64,000 nucleotides of DNA from Caulobacter sp. GTDB lineage: Bacteria > Pseudomonadota > Alphaproteobacteria > Caulobacterales > Caulobacteraceae. The translations under genes were made by a program, and so were the position numbers. The stretch is taken from NCBI GenBank assembly GCA_019636175.1, contig JAHBYC010000012.1:1-64000 (forward strand), in the 5' to 3' direction. The notes below the pieces were generated by a model, which saw only the letters and a program-made list of their open reading frames with translations, was not told the DNA's origin and searched no databases. Below, in pieces: positions 48,465 through 57,235 of the stretch (positions are counted from its first letter, which is position 1; each line of letters begins with the position of its first letter).

Positions 48465-50651
48465 TCAGCCTTTCAGAAAGCGGGCGTCCGCCTGTTGCTT
48501 GCCGACCGCCGCCCCCGAGTGTTTCAGGGCCTGCTTGATGGCGTCGTCATGGGCGGCCTGGATCACGGCGGCCAGCTGCCGGTCCGAGACATGGCCGGAC
48601 GGGATCTGCACCTCTGATTTCAGGTAGACATCGACCCGCCTGGGGCCTTGGCCGCCCCCGCCGCCTGCTGCGGCGATGGCGTCCGTCAGCATCCGCTGCG
48701 TCGCCTCATAGTCGGCGACATAGCCATTGCCCGACAGCATCGCCAGCTCCGGCCGCCCGTGCTCGCCATAGCCATACCGCCAGCCGCTGCTCATCCCGCC
48801 GCCGGCGGCCCGACCCGACGACTGCCCGGACCCGAACAGATAGTTGAACCCGGCGGCGAACATGCCTGACCAGCTGTTGCCGCCGGCGCTGGCGCCGGCG
48901 TTGAAGTCGGCGGCGGCCAGGGCCTGCTGGATGCCATTGCTCAGGCCATCAAGCGAGGCCTGATAGAAGCGCTGCTTCATGAAGTCCCAGAAATCACCGT
49001 GCAGGGCGGCGTCCAGGCCCTGGGCGGTCGCGTCGCCGACATCCCGGGCCCAGGCGGCCTTCTGTTCGGCGGTCCACAGCCCGCCGTCCTGGCCGATGGT
49101 CACGTCGGTCGGCAGCATGGGCGCAATGCCCGCGCCGCTTTCGGCCTTGACGGTGTTGGCCTTGATCCAGTCTTCCTCGATGTCGCGGGCGGTCTTCAGG
49201 TTGGCCGCCCGGGCGCGGGCGTCGGCGTCGTCCTGGGCCCGGGCCTGCGCCTCGGCCAGGCTCAGCCCGGCCTTGACATAGCGGTCCCGCTGGGCGGCCA
49301 GGAACTGCTCGGAGGCCAGCATCTCGGTCGCCGCGTCATCCCCCCGCGCCCGCGCCACCGCCAGCTGCTGTTCGAGCTCGATGGCCTTCAGGGCGGCGGC
49401 CTGTTCCTCCGGCGTCGGGCCGGACTTGGCGCCCGACGGAGTGCCGTTGTGAACGGAACCCGGTTTGGTCTTCGGTTTGGGCGGAGGCTCCCGATCCTTT
49501 AGCCGCTTTTCGAGATCATCGATTCGGCCGTCGAGGTCAGTCAGCGCCGACTTAATCGGAACGGCCGTCATTGATGTGTCGCCGGCGTTCATAGCCGACA
49601 TCTGGACCGCCCGCTCCGCGGATGTGCCGTACGGACCAGCGGTCTTCTTGCCCAGCATTTCGGCAATGCCGAGCCGGTTCCGCTCACCCTTCAACTCGGT
49701 CAGCTGCTTTCTCAGCCCCTCGGTCGATTTATGATCCAGATCGCGCCAACTGTCGGCAAGATCCGACATCGCCCGGGCGAGATCGGCCACCAGCCCGACG
49801 ATTGCGACGATAGCTGGAGCCAGATCAACGAATGCTTGCTTCATCTGCACGTCGATGACCTGTGAGAGGGTATCGAACTGGTCTTGAGCCTCGCCCGCTC
49901 GACGGACCAGTTCGTCGTCCATCACCACGCCCAGCCGGTGCGCCTCGTCGCGCAGATGGGCGATGCCACTGGCGCCAAGCCGGATCGCCGGAAGCATGTC
50001 AGAAAGGCCGAGCTTGTCAGCGATCGCCGCCTGCTCGGCCTCATCCTTCAGCTGCGAGACCCGTTTGATGACCTCGTCGAATGCGTCTTCCGTCGAGCCG
50101 AAGGCCTCCAATCCGGCCTCGTCCATGCCCAGGGCCTCGAACACCTTGACCGAACCCTTGTCCAGCCCGGACCTGGCCTTGCCCAGCGTCACGCGGAACT
50201 GCTCCAGCGCACGATCAGCGTCCTCGCTGTCGCTGCCGGTGGACTTCAGGACAAACCGCCATTCCTGCAGGGCGTCGGTCGTAACATTCAGCGCCTTGGC
50301 GGTGTTGGTCAGTTCGCCGGCGAAATCCATCGCTTCGCGGGCCTTCTCAATCCCAAAACTCACCGCCTTCATCGCGACCAACGCTCCGGCGGCTGCCACC
50401 CCGGCTGGTCCCAGCGCCATCAACGCAGAGCCGGCGCCCTCAGCCACCCCGGCCAAACCCGCAACGCTCTTTCGCGCGGCGCCGGACGCTGCGTTCAACC
50501 CCTCGACCGCCGGGGCGGCCGTTTTTGACCCCATCGCGATCTCGGCGAACATCTTTTTGCCGCTGTCGGCGATCTCGTCGAAGCTGCGCTTGGCGGTCGC
50601 CTCGCCGTCCACATAGACCCGGACGCCGACGCCCTTCTTTTCACCGGTCAT
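48465..50651 (-). CDS. tail tape measure protein
   Basis: The 728-residue protein sets tail length and passes DNA into the host. The N terminus is helical, with GVGVRVYVDGEATAKRSFDEIADSGKKMF; a hydrophobic segment (GSALMALGPAGVAAAGALVAMKAV) and another near 270 (LAPAIVAIVGLVADLARAM) are typical. KALNVTTDALQEWRFVLKSTGSDSEDADRALEQFR is the classical tape measure repeat region. At about 0.15 nm per residue, a common rule, a tail near 110 nm is expected. It starts four bases after the G-T frame ends. Confidence 0.88.
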   Translation of the reverse strand: MTGEKKGVGVRVYVDGEATAKRSFDEIADSGKKMFAEIAMGSKTAAPAVEGLNAASGAARKSVAGLAGVAEGAGSALMALGPAGVAAAGALVAMKAVSFGIEKAREAMDFAGELTNTAKALNVTTDALQEWRFVLKSTGSDSEDADRALEQFRVTLGKARSGLDKGSVKVFEALGMDEAGLEAFGSTEDAFDEVIKRVSQLKDEAEQAAIADKLGLSDMLPAIRLGASGIAHLRDEAHRLGVVMDDELVRRAGEAQDQFDTLSQVIDVQMKQAFVDLAPAIVAIVGLVADLARAMSDLADSWRDLDHKSTEGLRKQLTELKGERNRLGIAEMLGKKTAGPYGTSAERAVQMSAMNAGDTSMTAVPIKSALTDLDGRIDDLEKRLKDREPPPKPKTKPGSVHNGTPSGAKSGPTPEEQAAALKAIELEQQLAVARARGDDAATEMLASEQFLAAQRDRYVKAGLSLAEAQARAQDDADARARAANLKTARDIEEDWIKANTVKAESGAGIAPMLPTDVTIGQDGGLWTAEQKAAWARDVGDATAQGLDAALHGDFWDFMKQRFYQASLDGLSNGIQQALAAADFNAGASAGGNSWSGMFAAGFNYLFGSGQSSGRAAGGGMSSGWRYGYGEHGRPELAMLSGNGYVADYEATQRMLTDAIAAAGGGGGQGPRRVDVYLKSEVQIPSGHVSDRQLAAVIQAAHDDAIKQALKHSGAAVGKQQADARFLKG

Positions 50652-50654
50652 GGC

Positions 50655-51047
50655 TCAGTTTTCCTTGTCATCAGGTTCGCGACGGGTCTTCCCCGTCCGG
50701 TGCAGCGCCCCGAGGGCGGCCGGCTCGAAAGCGTCGAGCAACTCTTCGGTGACCCAGGCCTGGGCCAGGTCGCCTGTGCGCCGCAGCACCGCGGCGCGAT
50801 CCAGCCGGGTCGGCGTCATCCCGCCGCCCGTCCACACCCCGCCGCCCTTCACCGCCCGCCACACCGCCGCCCCCTCTTCGGTCTGCGGCGCGTGTTTGGT
50901 CAGGGGGCAGGGCTTGCCGGCCCGGTCGAGGCCGCCGGTTGCGCAGGCCTCGCCGGTTCGGGCGCAGTTTCGGCACCATTCGGGCCCTCGGGGGTCGTCG
51001 GCCGAGCCGCCGCCGAACCATGCTCCGAGAGCCCTTAGGCGTTTCCC
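50655..51047 (-). CDS. T extension of tail assembly chaperone (made by -1 frameshift)
   Basis: This frame has no start of its own. After the slippery GGGAAAC it continues as RLRALGAWFGGGSADDPRG and runs about 130 residues to 50655. It has a cysteine cluster, WCRNCARTGEACATGGLDRAGKPCPLT, that might bind a metal. The G-T product is expected at a low ratio to G, binding the tape measure protein as in lambda. The frame is open far upstream over G, which is a false extension. Confidence 0.8.
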   Translation of the reverse strand, partial: GKRLRALGAWFGGGSADDPRGPEWCRNCARTGEACATGGLDRAGKPCPLTKHAPQTEEGAAVWRAVKGGGVWTGGGMTPTRLDRAAVLRRTGDLAQAWVTEELLDAFEPAALGALHRTGKTRREPDDKEN

Positions 51048-51532
51048 TCGCAGACCAGAATCCGCGCCGCCAGGTCGATATGCCCCGTCAATTGCCGCTC
51101 GAAGGCCTGGTCCAGCAGCAGGGTCTCCATCGTGATCCGCGCGGCCAGGTCGGCGGGGTCCGCCGGAGAGACGACCCCCGCCACATGCGACAGGCGCGCG
51201 GGCAGAGGGGCCGCTTCGCCCGCCTCGCCCACGATCCCGGTCCAGCTGATGACCGCCGCCAGGGCGCACTCGACCGAGGCCAGCCAGGCGGCGAACCCGG
51301 CCTGGAAGGCCAGATCGTTCAGGGCGCGGTTCAGGTCGGCGGCCGTCTCGGCCAGATTGTGCCGGGTGATGACGGTCGACAACGCGGCGGTGTCGCGGAC
51401 GATGTCCGCCGCCCGGGCCGAACAGCGGGCGAAATCGACCGTGCTCAACCGCCGCAGGGTGATCGTGACCCCGCTGTAGGGCGCCGCCAGGGAGACGGTG
51501 ACCGGGTCGGTCAGGGAGGAGACCCGGATCAT
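51035..51532 (-). CDS. tail assembly chaperone G
   Basis: The 165-residue protein (MIRVSSLTDPVTVSLAAPYSGVTITLRRLSTVDF...) has the length and position of lambda gpG: after the tail tube gene and before the tape measure. The last codons GAG GGA AAC GCC TAA contain a slippery heptamer that lets ribosomes enter the T frame. Confidence 0.82.
   Translation of the reverse strand: MIRVSSLTDPVTVSLAAPYSGVTITLRRLSTVDFARCSARAADIVRDTAALSTVITRHNLAETAADLNRALNDLAFQAGFAAWLASVECALAAVISWTGIVGEAGEAAPLPARLSHVAGVVSPADPADLAARITMETLLLDQAFERQLTGHIDLAARILVCEGNA
51041..51047 (-). other. programmed -1 ribosomal frameshift site GGGAAAC
   Basis: On the minus strand the heptamer G-GGA-AAC sits four codons before the end of G (the stop TAA is 51037-51035). 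A -1 slip yields GGG AAA CGC CTA AGG and enters the long T frame. Lambda uses the related GGGAAAG at the same place. Confidence 0.85.
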
Positions 51533-52500
51533 GCGTAGGCCGCGACGTTATTGATCACCGTCACCTGGCAGGCCGGCGTGTCGTCGGACTGGTGCGCCGT
51601 CCAGGACAGCGCCCGCTCGAACACGCCCGTGCCGATGTCGGCGGGGATCGGGTTCATGTTGGCCTGGGGATGGGCAAAGCGGATCTCGTGACCCGTCGTC
51701 ACCCCCAGGTATCGCAGCTCGGCCGAAAACTCGTCGCCGGCGTCGGCCAGATCCTCATAGTCCGATCCATGCCCCCGCAAGGTCGCCCGGGCCGAATGCG
51801 ACGGCGCCTCGCCCGGCCGCAGATAGCTGGCCAGCTTCGAGGCCGAACCGGTCGTCGCATAGAAGTCCGCCTGCAGGTTGCGGTCCCAGGTGAAGCCCCC
51901 GCTGGGCAGTTGGTCGGCGGCGACGTCGTCGAACAGGGCCGAGGGGCGAAGGATCGGCGAGGGCGTGGTCACCGCCGTGACCGTGCCGCTCGGCCAGTCG
52001 GCGTCCCGGCTGCGATCCAGCGCCATGAAGGTCAGCTGGATATCGAAGTCCTGCGCCTGGTCGCCGCTCCAGTCGGTCGACAGGGCGCCGAGCGAACAGG
52101 CCTTGACCCAGGTCACCTTCTCCGAACCCAGCCGGAAGGCGGCGTCGAAATAGATCTCGGTCTTGGCGCCGCTGGACCAGACATGGGTGTAGAGGCCGGT
52201 GTCCGGGCCGCTGGTCGTCGGCGCCCCCAGCGCCAGCCTCAGCCAGCGCGGCAGCATCAGGGTGTCGGCGTCGATGGTGACATCCATCGAAAAGCGCTGC
52301 AGGCCCTCGCGCGGACGCAGCGGGTCGCGGCTGTTCTGCCGCGCGGCGCCCAGCCTGGGCCGGCGCGGCTTGTCGGTCTGGGGGCTGATGGTCACCCGGT
52401 TGAACTCGACGTTGAACCAGGCGGTCGGCGCCGTGTCCTTGTCCGCGCGGATGCCGATGCGGCACTCGGCGTCCGCGCCGTAATAGACGTCATTGGCCAT
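51529..52500 (-). CDS. major tail tube protein (gpV position)
   Basis: The 323-residue protein (MANDVYYGADAECRIGIRAD..., ending CQVTVINNVAAYA) is at the tail tube position and beta-rich, with FNVEFNRVTISPQT at the usual N-terminal site. Its gene overlaps G by four bases. It is probably the repeated tube subunit. Confidence 0.82.
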   Translation of the reverse strand: MANDVYYGADAECRIGIRADKDTAPTAWFNVEFNRVTISPQTDKPRRPRLGAARQNSRDPLRPREGLQRFSMDVTIDADTLMLPRWLRLALGAPTTSGPDTGLYTHVWSSGAKTEIYFDAAFRLGSEKVTWVKACSLGALSTDWSGDQAQDFDIQLTFMALDRSRDADWPSGTVTAVTTPSPILRPSALFDDVAADQLPSGGFTWDRNLQADFYATTGSASKLASYLRPGEAPSHSARATLRGHGSDYEDLADAGDEFSAELRYLGVTTGHEIRFAHPQANMNPIPADIGTGVFERALSWTAHQSDDTPACQVTVINNVAAYA

Positions 52501-52561
52501 GGAAGACTCCGATCTGGCGAGGGCTTGATGGGGCCGGGCGGCGGAGGGCCGCCCGGGAGGG

Positions 52562-52822
52562 TCAGGAAATCAGGTCGGACCGACCGGCGATCCGTAGGTC
52601 GCGGGCGCTCGCCCGGCGCGCCGAGCCGTCCGCAAGCCGCGCCGTCGCGACCGCCGCCTCGGCGACGACGATGACGCCGGTCTTCAGGTCGACCAGAGGC
52701 GTCCGGCGCGGAAGCGACCCGCCGGGGGCCCCATCGCCGTCGCGGTCGAGGTTGGCCATTGAGGCTGCGGAGGGGGAGGCAGCGGAACGGGAGGCGGCGG
52801 AGGGGGACGGGCTGCGGGCCAT
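52562..52822 (-). CDS. small phage protein of unknown function
   Basis: The 86-residue protein has a Ser/Ala/Pro-rich repeat-like N terminus (SPSPSAASRSAASPSAAS) and a compact C-terminal part (TPLVDLKTGVIVVAEAAVATARLADGS). GGAG lies six bases upstream of the ATG. It sits between U and V, where lambda has no gene. Confidence 0.55.
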   Translation of the reverse strand: MARSPSPSAASRSAASPSAASMANLDRDGDGAPGGSLPRRTPLVDLKTGVIVVAEAAVATARLADGSARRASARDLRIAGRSDLIS

Positions 52823-52847
52823 GGCGGTCTCCGGTTCGACTTGAGGG

Positions 52848-53333
52848 TCAGGGGGCGGTGCGGCCGAGCGGGTCGCCCGAACGCAGCCGGATCACGAAGG
52901 TGATCATCTTCTTCAGCCCGTTCGGCGGCAGATCGTCGTCCAGGGCTTCGGTCAGCATCAGCCGCTCGCAGGTCTGGCCAAGGGTCGGGTCGGTTCCCGG
53001 CAGCGGCGCCAGGGCGTTGAACACCGCTCCCAGCTGGTCCTCGTGGCTGGCCTCGCCGTCGGCCAGCGGACCGAAGGACGCCAGCTCCAGTCGGCAGCCG
53101 CGTTCGACGACATAGCGGCGCACGCCCCCTCCGATCACGTCCCGAACCGGTCTGGTCTCGAGGCGGAACAGCTCGGCGGCGCGGCGCGACTCTGTTTCGT
53201 CGCCATCAGGTTCGACAGCGAAAGGCGGATCGATCTGCATGTCGCCGGCGTCGGCGAGAAAGCCCGCGGCGACCAGTCCATCGGCCAGGGCCGCCGCCAG
53301 GGCGGCATAGGCGGTCTCGATCGGCGCGGTCAT
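52848..53333 (-). CDS. tail terminator-like protein (gpU position)
   Basis: The 161-residue protein (IETAYAALAAALADGLVAAG..., RRYVVERGCRLELASFGP) has the helix-beta layout and length of gpU-like tail terminators. Its ATG overlaps the upstream stop by four bases. The assignment rests mostly on gene order. Confidence 0.65.
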   Translation of the reverse strand: MTAPIETAYAALAAALADGLVAAGFLADAGDMQIDPPFAVEPDGDETESRRAAELFRLETRPVRDVIGGGVRRYVVERGCRLELASFGPLADGEASHEDQLGAVFNALAPLPGTDPTLGQTCERLMLTEALDDDLPPNGLKKMITFVIRLRSGDPLGRTAP

Positions 53334-54037
53334 TCAGCGGCTCCATCGTTCGCACCCGGGCCCGTTCGGCTGTCGGTCTCGAAATGCTTGATGAACAGGG
53401 CCGACACCCGCGCCCCCGACTCCCGTTCCGCCCGGGCCCGGATCTCGGCGCCGCGCAGCAGGCGCGGGGACCTGGCCTGTTTGACCAGAAAGAAGACGAT
53501 AATGGTCTGCGGGTCGTGACCCGGAACGCCGCCGCCGCTTCGTCCCGCGCTCTCTCGGGCGTCCGCGACCAGCAGGGAGGGCCCATCCCGGCGATAGACC
53601 AGCCTGAGTTTGCCGAACGCCCGCTCGGCCTGGAACAAGGTGGTCTTGCTGCCCTTGTAGCGGCCCCTCGGGATCTGCACCCGCCCGCCCGGCCATACAT
53701 CTGGGTTCGGGATCAGCAGGAACTTGCCGATCGGCGACCGAATGACGCCTTCGGATTCGAACGCCCTCTGGATCACCGGAAAGCTGGAATAGGCCAGGCC
53801 CGCCGGGTTCAGGCCCTTGTTGCGATAGTGGCGGGACTTGACCGTTCGACCCAGGGCCTCGCCGTTGGCCAGGCCCGATCGCTCGATATCCGCGCGCCAG
53901 TCGTCGACGATCTGGTCGGTATAGTCGAACACGGCGGCCGCCAGGGCGCGTTCGGTTCGCGCCAGCCCCAGCCCGACCTCCTTGTCGAAATCGCCCTCCA
54001 GAGCGACGCGCAGTTGCAGTCCAAGGCCGCCCTTCAT
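53330..54037 (-). CDS. DUF6441/gpZ-like minor tail protein
   Basis: The 235-residue protein has ALAAAVFDYTDQIVDDWRADIERSG, and SPIGKFLLIPNPDVWPGGRVQIPRG, motifs I associate with DUF6441, which is common in alphaproteobacterial phages. It occupies the lambda Z position. GGGAGG touches an earlier ATG (54043), so the next ATG at 54037 is preferred. Confidence 0.7.
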   Translation of the reverse strand: MKGGLGLQLRVALEGDFDKEVGLGLARTERALAAAVFDYTDQIVDDWRADIERSGLANGEALGRTVKSRHYRNKGLNPAGLAYSSFPVIQRAFESEGVIRSPIGKFLLIPNPDVWPGGRVQIPRGRYKGSKTTLFQAERAFGKLRLVYRRDGPSLLVADARESAGRSGGGVPGHDPQTIIVFFLVKQARSPRLLRGAEIRARAERESGARVSALFIKHFETDSRTGPGANDGAAE

Positions 54038-54052
54038 CGCCATCCTCCCGCC

Positions 54053-54071
54053 ATGCGAACGCCGTTCGCAT
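54053..54071. repeat. prophage palindrome copy
   Basis: ATGCGAAC-GCC-GTTCGCAT, perfect 8-base arms, lies in the gap between the Z-like and FII-like genes. Confidence 0.8.
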
Positions 54072-54079
54072 CGCTCTTG

Positions 54080-54412
54080 TCAGGACAGCAGGCCCTGGTC
54101 CTCGACCTCGGCCCGCCAGAACCGGCCATCGCCCGGACGGGTCGGCGCCGAGGCGATCTTCCAGCGCCGCCCCTCGCCCTCGACTAGGTCGCCGCGCGCC
54201 AGCGCCGCGACCTCGGCCCTGGACAGCCAGGCGACCGGCCTGGTCCGCACCAGCCGGCCCTGCTGCAGCTGGGCTTCTTCCGCCGGCTGCTCGATGCAGA
54301 CGCCCACCGGATCCAGGTCGTCGCCGACGACCGGGCGGACCGCTCCCGGCGTGAAGACATGGGCGACGATCGCCGCGTCGGCGGCCGCCAGATGGTCGAG
54401 GAAGTCCGGCAC
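54080..54412 (-). CDS. head-tail joining protein (gpFII position)
   Basis: The 110-residue protein (MPDFLDHLAAADAAIVAHVFTPGAVRPVV...) is close to lambda FII (117 residues) in length and position. Beta-strands such as RRWKIASAPTRPGDGRFWRAEVE fit the fold. The identity is inferred from order and length. Confidence 0.65.
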   Translation of the reverse strand: MPDFLDHLAAADAAIVAHVFTPGAVRPVVGDDLDPVGVCIEQPAEEAQLQQGRLVRTRPVAWLSRAEVAALARGDLVEGEGRRWKIASAPTRPGDGRFWRAEVEDQGLLS

Positions 54413-54419
54413 CGGGCGG

Positions 54420-54812
54420 TCAGGCCAGCTCGGCCAGCGGCCCCAGCTTCAGGGCCGAGGCGATGGCGCTGTCGCTGGCCTCGCGAACCTTGCCGGCCGA
54501 CAGCAGTCGATGCAGCCGCCGCTCGGGCACGCTGACCGCGCGGCCGCGGCGAAGCGGGTTTCCGTCCTTGTCCGACAGACGGGACGTCGAGAGGATGACC
54601 GTGACCCGGGCCTCGTCGCCGCCGTCAGCCGGCGGACCCCGGCGCGCCTTCTTCGGCTTGGCCTTGTCGGCGGCGGCCTTGTCGGCGGCGGCCTTGTCGG
54701 CGGCGGCCTTGTCGGCGGCGGCCGACGCCTCGGGCGCGGTCGAAGCGACCTGCGCCTGAGGCGTCGGCTCGGGCAGCAGCGAGGCTTCAGGGGTCGGGGT
54801 GTTCGGGTTCAT
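54420..54812 (-). CDS. FI-position protein with ADKAA tandem repeats
   Basis: The 130-residue protein starts at the ATG at 54812 (GGGAG seven bases upstream; an earlier in-frame ATG at 54836 lacks a site). Its first half is disordered (MNPNTPTPEASLLPEPTPQ) and contains four AADKA repeats encoded by a 15-base minisatellite (about 54658-54722). The basic/globular end is RVTVILSTSRLSDKDGNPLRRG. The position matches lambda FI, an accessory DNA-packaging protein. Confidence 0.6.
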   Translation of the reverse strand: MNPNTPTPEASLLPEPTPQAQVASTAPEASAAADKAAADKAAADKAAADKAKPKKARRGPPADGGDEARVTVILSTSRLSDKDGNPLRRGRAVSVPERRLHRLLSAGKVREASDSAIASALKLGPLAELA

Positions 54813-54935
54813 CTGGGCGCTCCCATCGGGTTTCAAGAGGGATCAGGGTATGTCGGACCGCCCCGCGAGGCGGTCGGAGATACCGCCGCCGCCCGGATCA
54901 AGGGCGGCGGCGGATCCGTCACGTTGAATGGCCGA

Positions 54936-55958
54936 TCAGCTGGCGGCCTTGCTTCCGGTGAACAGCACTTCCGGCCGCGTGCAGATGTGCAGGCCGTTGG
55001 TCTGGGCCTCGAGGTCGATGTACTTCTCGCCCGTCGGATCCGGCGTCGCCATCGCATAGCGCGGCAGGCCGATGGAGTTGACGGCGCTGAACCAGGGCGC
55101 CGGGGCATATCGGCTGATGAACAGGCCGGGCACGCCCATCGGCACGAACCGGCATTCGTCTTCCGGCAGCTCGACATCGCCATAGCCGGGATACAGCTCG
55201 AAGGTGACCCCGCCATAGGTGAAGCTGTCGTTGGCGCCGGAGTTGCGCAGGTCGTTGGCGGCCTGCTGGGCCATATAGGTCTCGCGGATCTCCGGGTGGT
55301 TGGAGATCAGCTTGAAGAACTCATCACCGCAGGGCGCCCACAGGCTGCTGATGGAGATCGAGTTCTTCAGCGCCTTGCGGATGTTGGTCTTCACATCCTG
55401 CAGCTTGCCCCGGATCACGCCGCCATCGGTGCTGGCCCAGGCCGCTTCCAGATCGAGAAACACCGTGTCCGGCTCGGTCACCCCGAACTCGTCGAACAGA
55501 TCGTAGATGGTCCCGCCGTCGGCATCGAGGATCAGACCCTGGATGGCGCCGAGGCGATGATATTCCTCGGTGTTGTCCAGGGCCAGGTTCATGTTCATCA
55601 GCTTTTCGTCGCGGCGCTGCGCCACGCCTTCGAGCTCATTGTCCGACCCGAAGGCCCGGACGTTCTGAATCTCGTCGGCCAGAAGCCGGTCGCGCGCCGG
55701 AACATGCGGAATGTTCAGGCTGATGCCCGTCCGCCCGTTCGTGCTCATCGGCGTCGGGTCTCCGCCGCGCGGCTTGGACGGCACGATCGACAGAGTCGAG
55801 CCCTTGCGTTCGATGACGACGGAGGTCGTGGTTTCCCCCTTCTCCTCGAACAGGCCCAGTTCGGCCAGTCGTCCGGGCGGGGTTTCGCTGGCATTGATCG
55901 CAGCGGTCAGCGCCGTCATGCCGAACAGGTCGCTGTTGAAAACATTGGCGAGGGACAT
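54936..55958 (-). CDS. major capsid protein (gpE-like)
   Basis: The 340-residue protein starts MSLANVFNSDLFGMTALTAAIN and matches the lambda-type gpE capsid family: FEEKGETTTSVVIERKGSTLSIVPSKPRGG, PARDRLLADEIQNVRAFG, and the C-terminal YIDLEAQTNGLHICTRPEVLFTG. Lambda E has 341 residues. The upstream open frame is excluded because the family starts here. Confidence 0.92.
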   Translation of the reverse strand: MSLANVFNSDLFGMTALTAAINASETPPGRLAELGLFEEKGETTTSVVIERKGSTLSIVPSKPRGGDPTPMSTNGRTGISLNIPHVPARDRLLADEIQNVRAFGSDNELEGVAQRRDEKLMNMNLALDNTEEYHRLGAIQGLILDADGGTIYDLFDEFGVTEPDTVFLDLEAAWASTDGGVIRGKLQDVKTNIRKALKNSISISSLWAPCGDEFFKLISNHPEIRETYMAQQAANDLRNSGANDSFTYGGVTFELYPGYGDVELPEDECRFVPMGVPGLFISRYAPAPWFSAVNSIGLPRYAMATPDPTGEKYIDLEAQTNGLHICTRPEVLFTGSKAAS

Positions 55959-56036
55959 CAGGGGTCTCTTCGTTTCCGGGACGGCCGGCGCTTTGGCGAG
56001 CGGTCCCATTCAAGGGTGTTGATGGAGTGGCCCGCG

Positions 56037-56705
56037 TCAGCTGCGGGCGATGATGCCGATCGTGGCCAGCGCGGCGACGGCGGCGGTCTTCTCGCCGGCG
56101 TCGTGGTCGTCCCAGCCGAGCAGAGCCAGTTTCACCTCGGCGTCCCGAGCGATGATCGTCGCTTCCGGAGTTTCGCCGACGCCGGTGGTCACCGCGTCAT
56201 ACAGCAGCCCGGCGACCGTTTCGGTGCCGTCGATCCCTTCGGGGTCGTGGATCTTGTACTGACCGGATGCGGCGGCGGTCGTGACCGTCACGTCGAAGGC
56301 CTCGCCGGCGGTCGGATCGGTGCCGGAGTCAGTGATCGTCAGCCCCGACAGGCCGCCGCCGGCATAGGCCGACCCTGCCGTGGCAACGCCGATCACGACG
56401 CCGTCGGGATCGGTGTGACGCCACTTCGACGCCGTTCCCGCGCCGCCGACGATGCACTCGAACCGGTGAACCCCGGTCTTGGTGTTCAGGGCGGCCGTCG
56501 GCGCGGCGGTGATGGTGGCGCCGGCGGGCGCCGGAGTTCCGGCGGCGCCGGCGGCGGTCTTGGCCCCCTGCGTCACCTTTCCCAGCACCGCGCCGGCGAC
56601 CAGGGTCTGGCTGGCCGCGATGGTGACAACCTCGCGGGAACGATAGCCGGGGGCTTCGCTCAGGATGAATTCCCCGGCGCGCCGGGCTTCGGTCAGAGTG
56701 GTCAT
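56037..56705 (-). CDS. head decoration protein (gpD-like, enlarged)
   Basis: The protein starts like lambda-family D proteins (EARRAGEFILSEAPGYRSREVVTIAASQTLVAGAVLGKV) and ends like them (EATIIARDAEVKLALLGW). At 222 residues it is about double lambda D (110), because about 110 residues of beta-rich sequence are inserted in the middle (CIVGGAGTASKWRHTDPDGVVIG...). It stabilises the expanded capsid. Confidence 0.88.
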   Translation of the reverse strand: MTTLTEARRAGEFILSEAPGYRSREVVTIAASQTLVAGAVLGKVTQGAKTAAGAAGTPAPAGATITAAPTAALNTKTGVHRFECIVGGAGTASKWRHTDPDGVVIGVATAGSAYAGGGLSGLTITDSGTDPTAGEAFDVTVTTAAASGQYKIHDPEGIDGTETVAGLLYDAVTTGVGETPEATIIARDAEVKLALLGWDDHDAGEKTAAVAALATIGIIARS

Positions 56706-56779
56706 GTCAGTCTCTCGCTTCTGGGGCGGCCAGTTGTTTGGCGCGGCGGCCCCGATTTGGGGATTTCAGGCGTTCGGGC

Positions 56780-57235
56780 TCAGCCGGTCTTGGCTTTGCG
56801 CCGGGCGGCGCGGCGGGCATAAACGCCCTTGACGTCGATCCGGACCTCGCCGCTGGGCGGAGTCGGCGTGTCGGCCCCCAGACGCCGGGCGCCGGCCATT
56901 TCGGCCGCCAGGCCACCGCCGCGAGGGGCCGAGGCCAGCAGGCCCCGAGCGGTCTCCAGGGTCATGCCCGGGGTGAAGGCCAGCTTGCGGGCCATGGCCT
57001 CGCGCCCCTTGGCCTCGGGCAGGTCGAGGATGCTCTCGGCGACCTTGGCGTCGACCGGCGGATCCTGCTCAGGCGAGGGCGGCGCAGCGCCGGCGTCCGG
57101 CAGCGCTTCCTCCTCGTCCTCGGGATCCGGCGCGGCCTCTTCGGGATCGGCCGGCATTTCGGCCTCCACACTGGCCAGGGTCTGGGGCTTGACGCCGGCG
57201 GCTGTCAGGGCCGCCAGCAACGTGCTGCGTTTCAC
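56780..57235 (-). CDS. nested scaffold protein (Nu3-like), internal start in protease gene
   Basis: Inside the protease gene, AAGGAG (57247-57242) lies six bases before an in-frame GTG at 57235. Translation would give a 151-residue protein starting MKRSTLLAALTAAGVKPQTL, with an acidic central part (PEEAAPDPEDEEEALPD) and a basic C terminus (ARRAARRKAKTG). This is the layout of lambda Nu3, the scaffold encoded by the 3' part of C. Confidence 0.75.
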   Translation of the reverse strand: MKRSTLLAALTAAGVKPQTLASVEAEMPADPEEAAPDPEDEEEALPDAGAAPPSPEQDPPVDAKVAESILDLPEAKGREAMARKLAFTPGMTLETARGLLASAPRGGGLAAEMAGARRLGADTPTPPSGEVRIDVKGVYARRAARRKAKTG

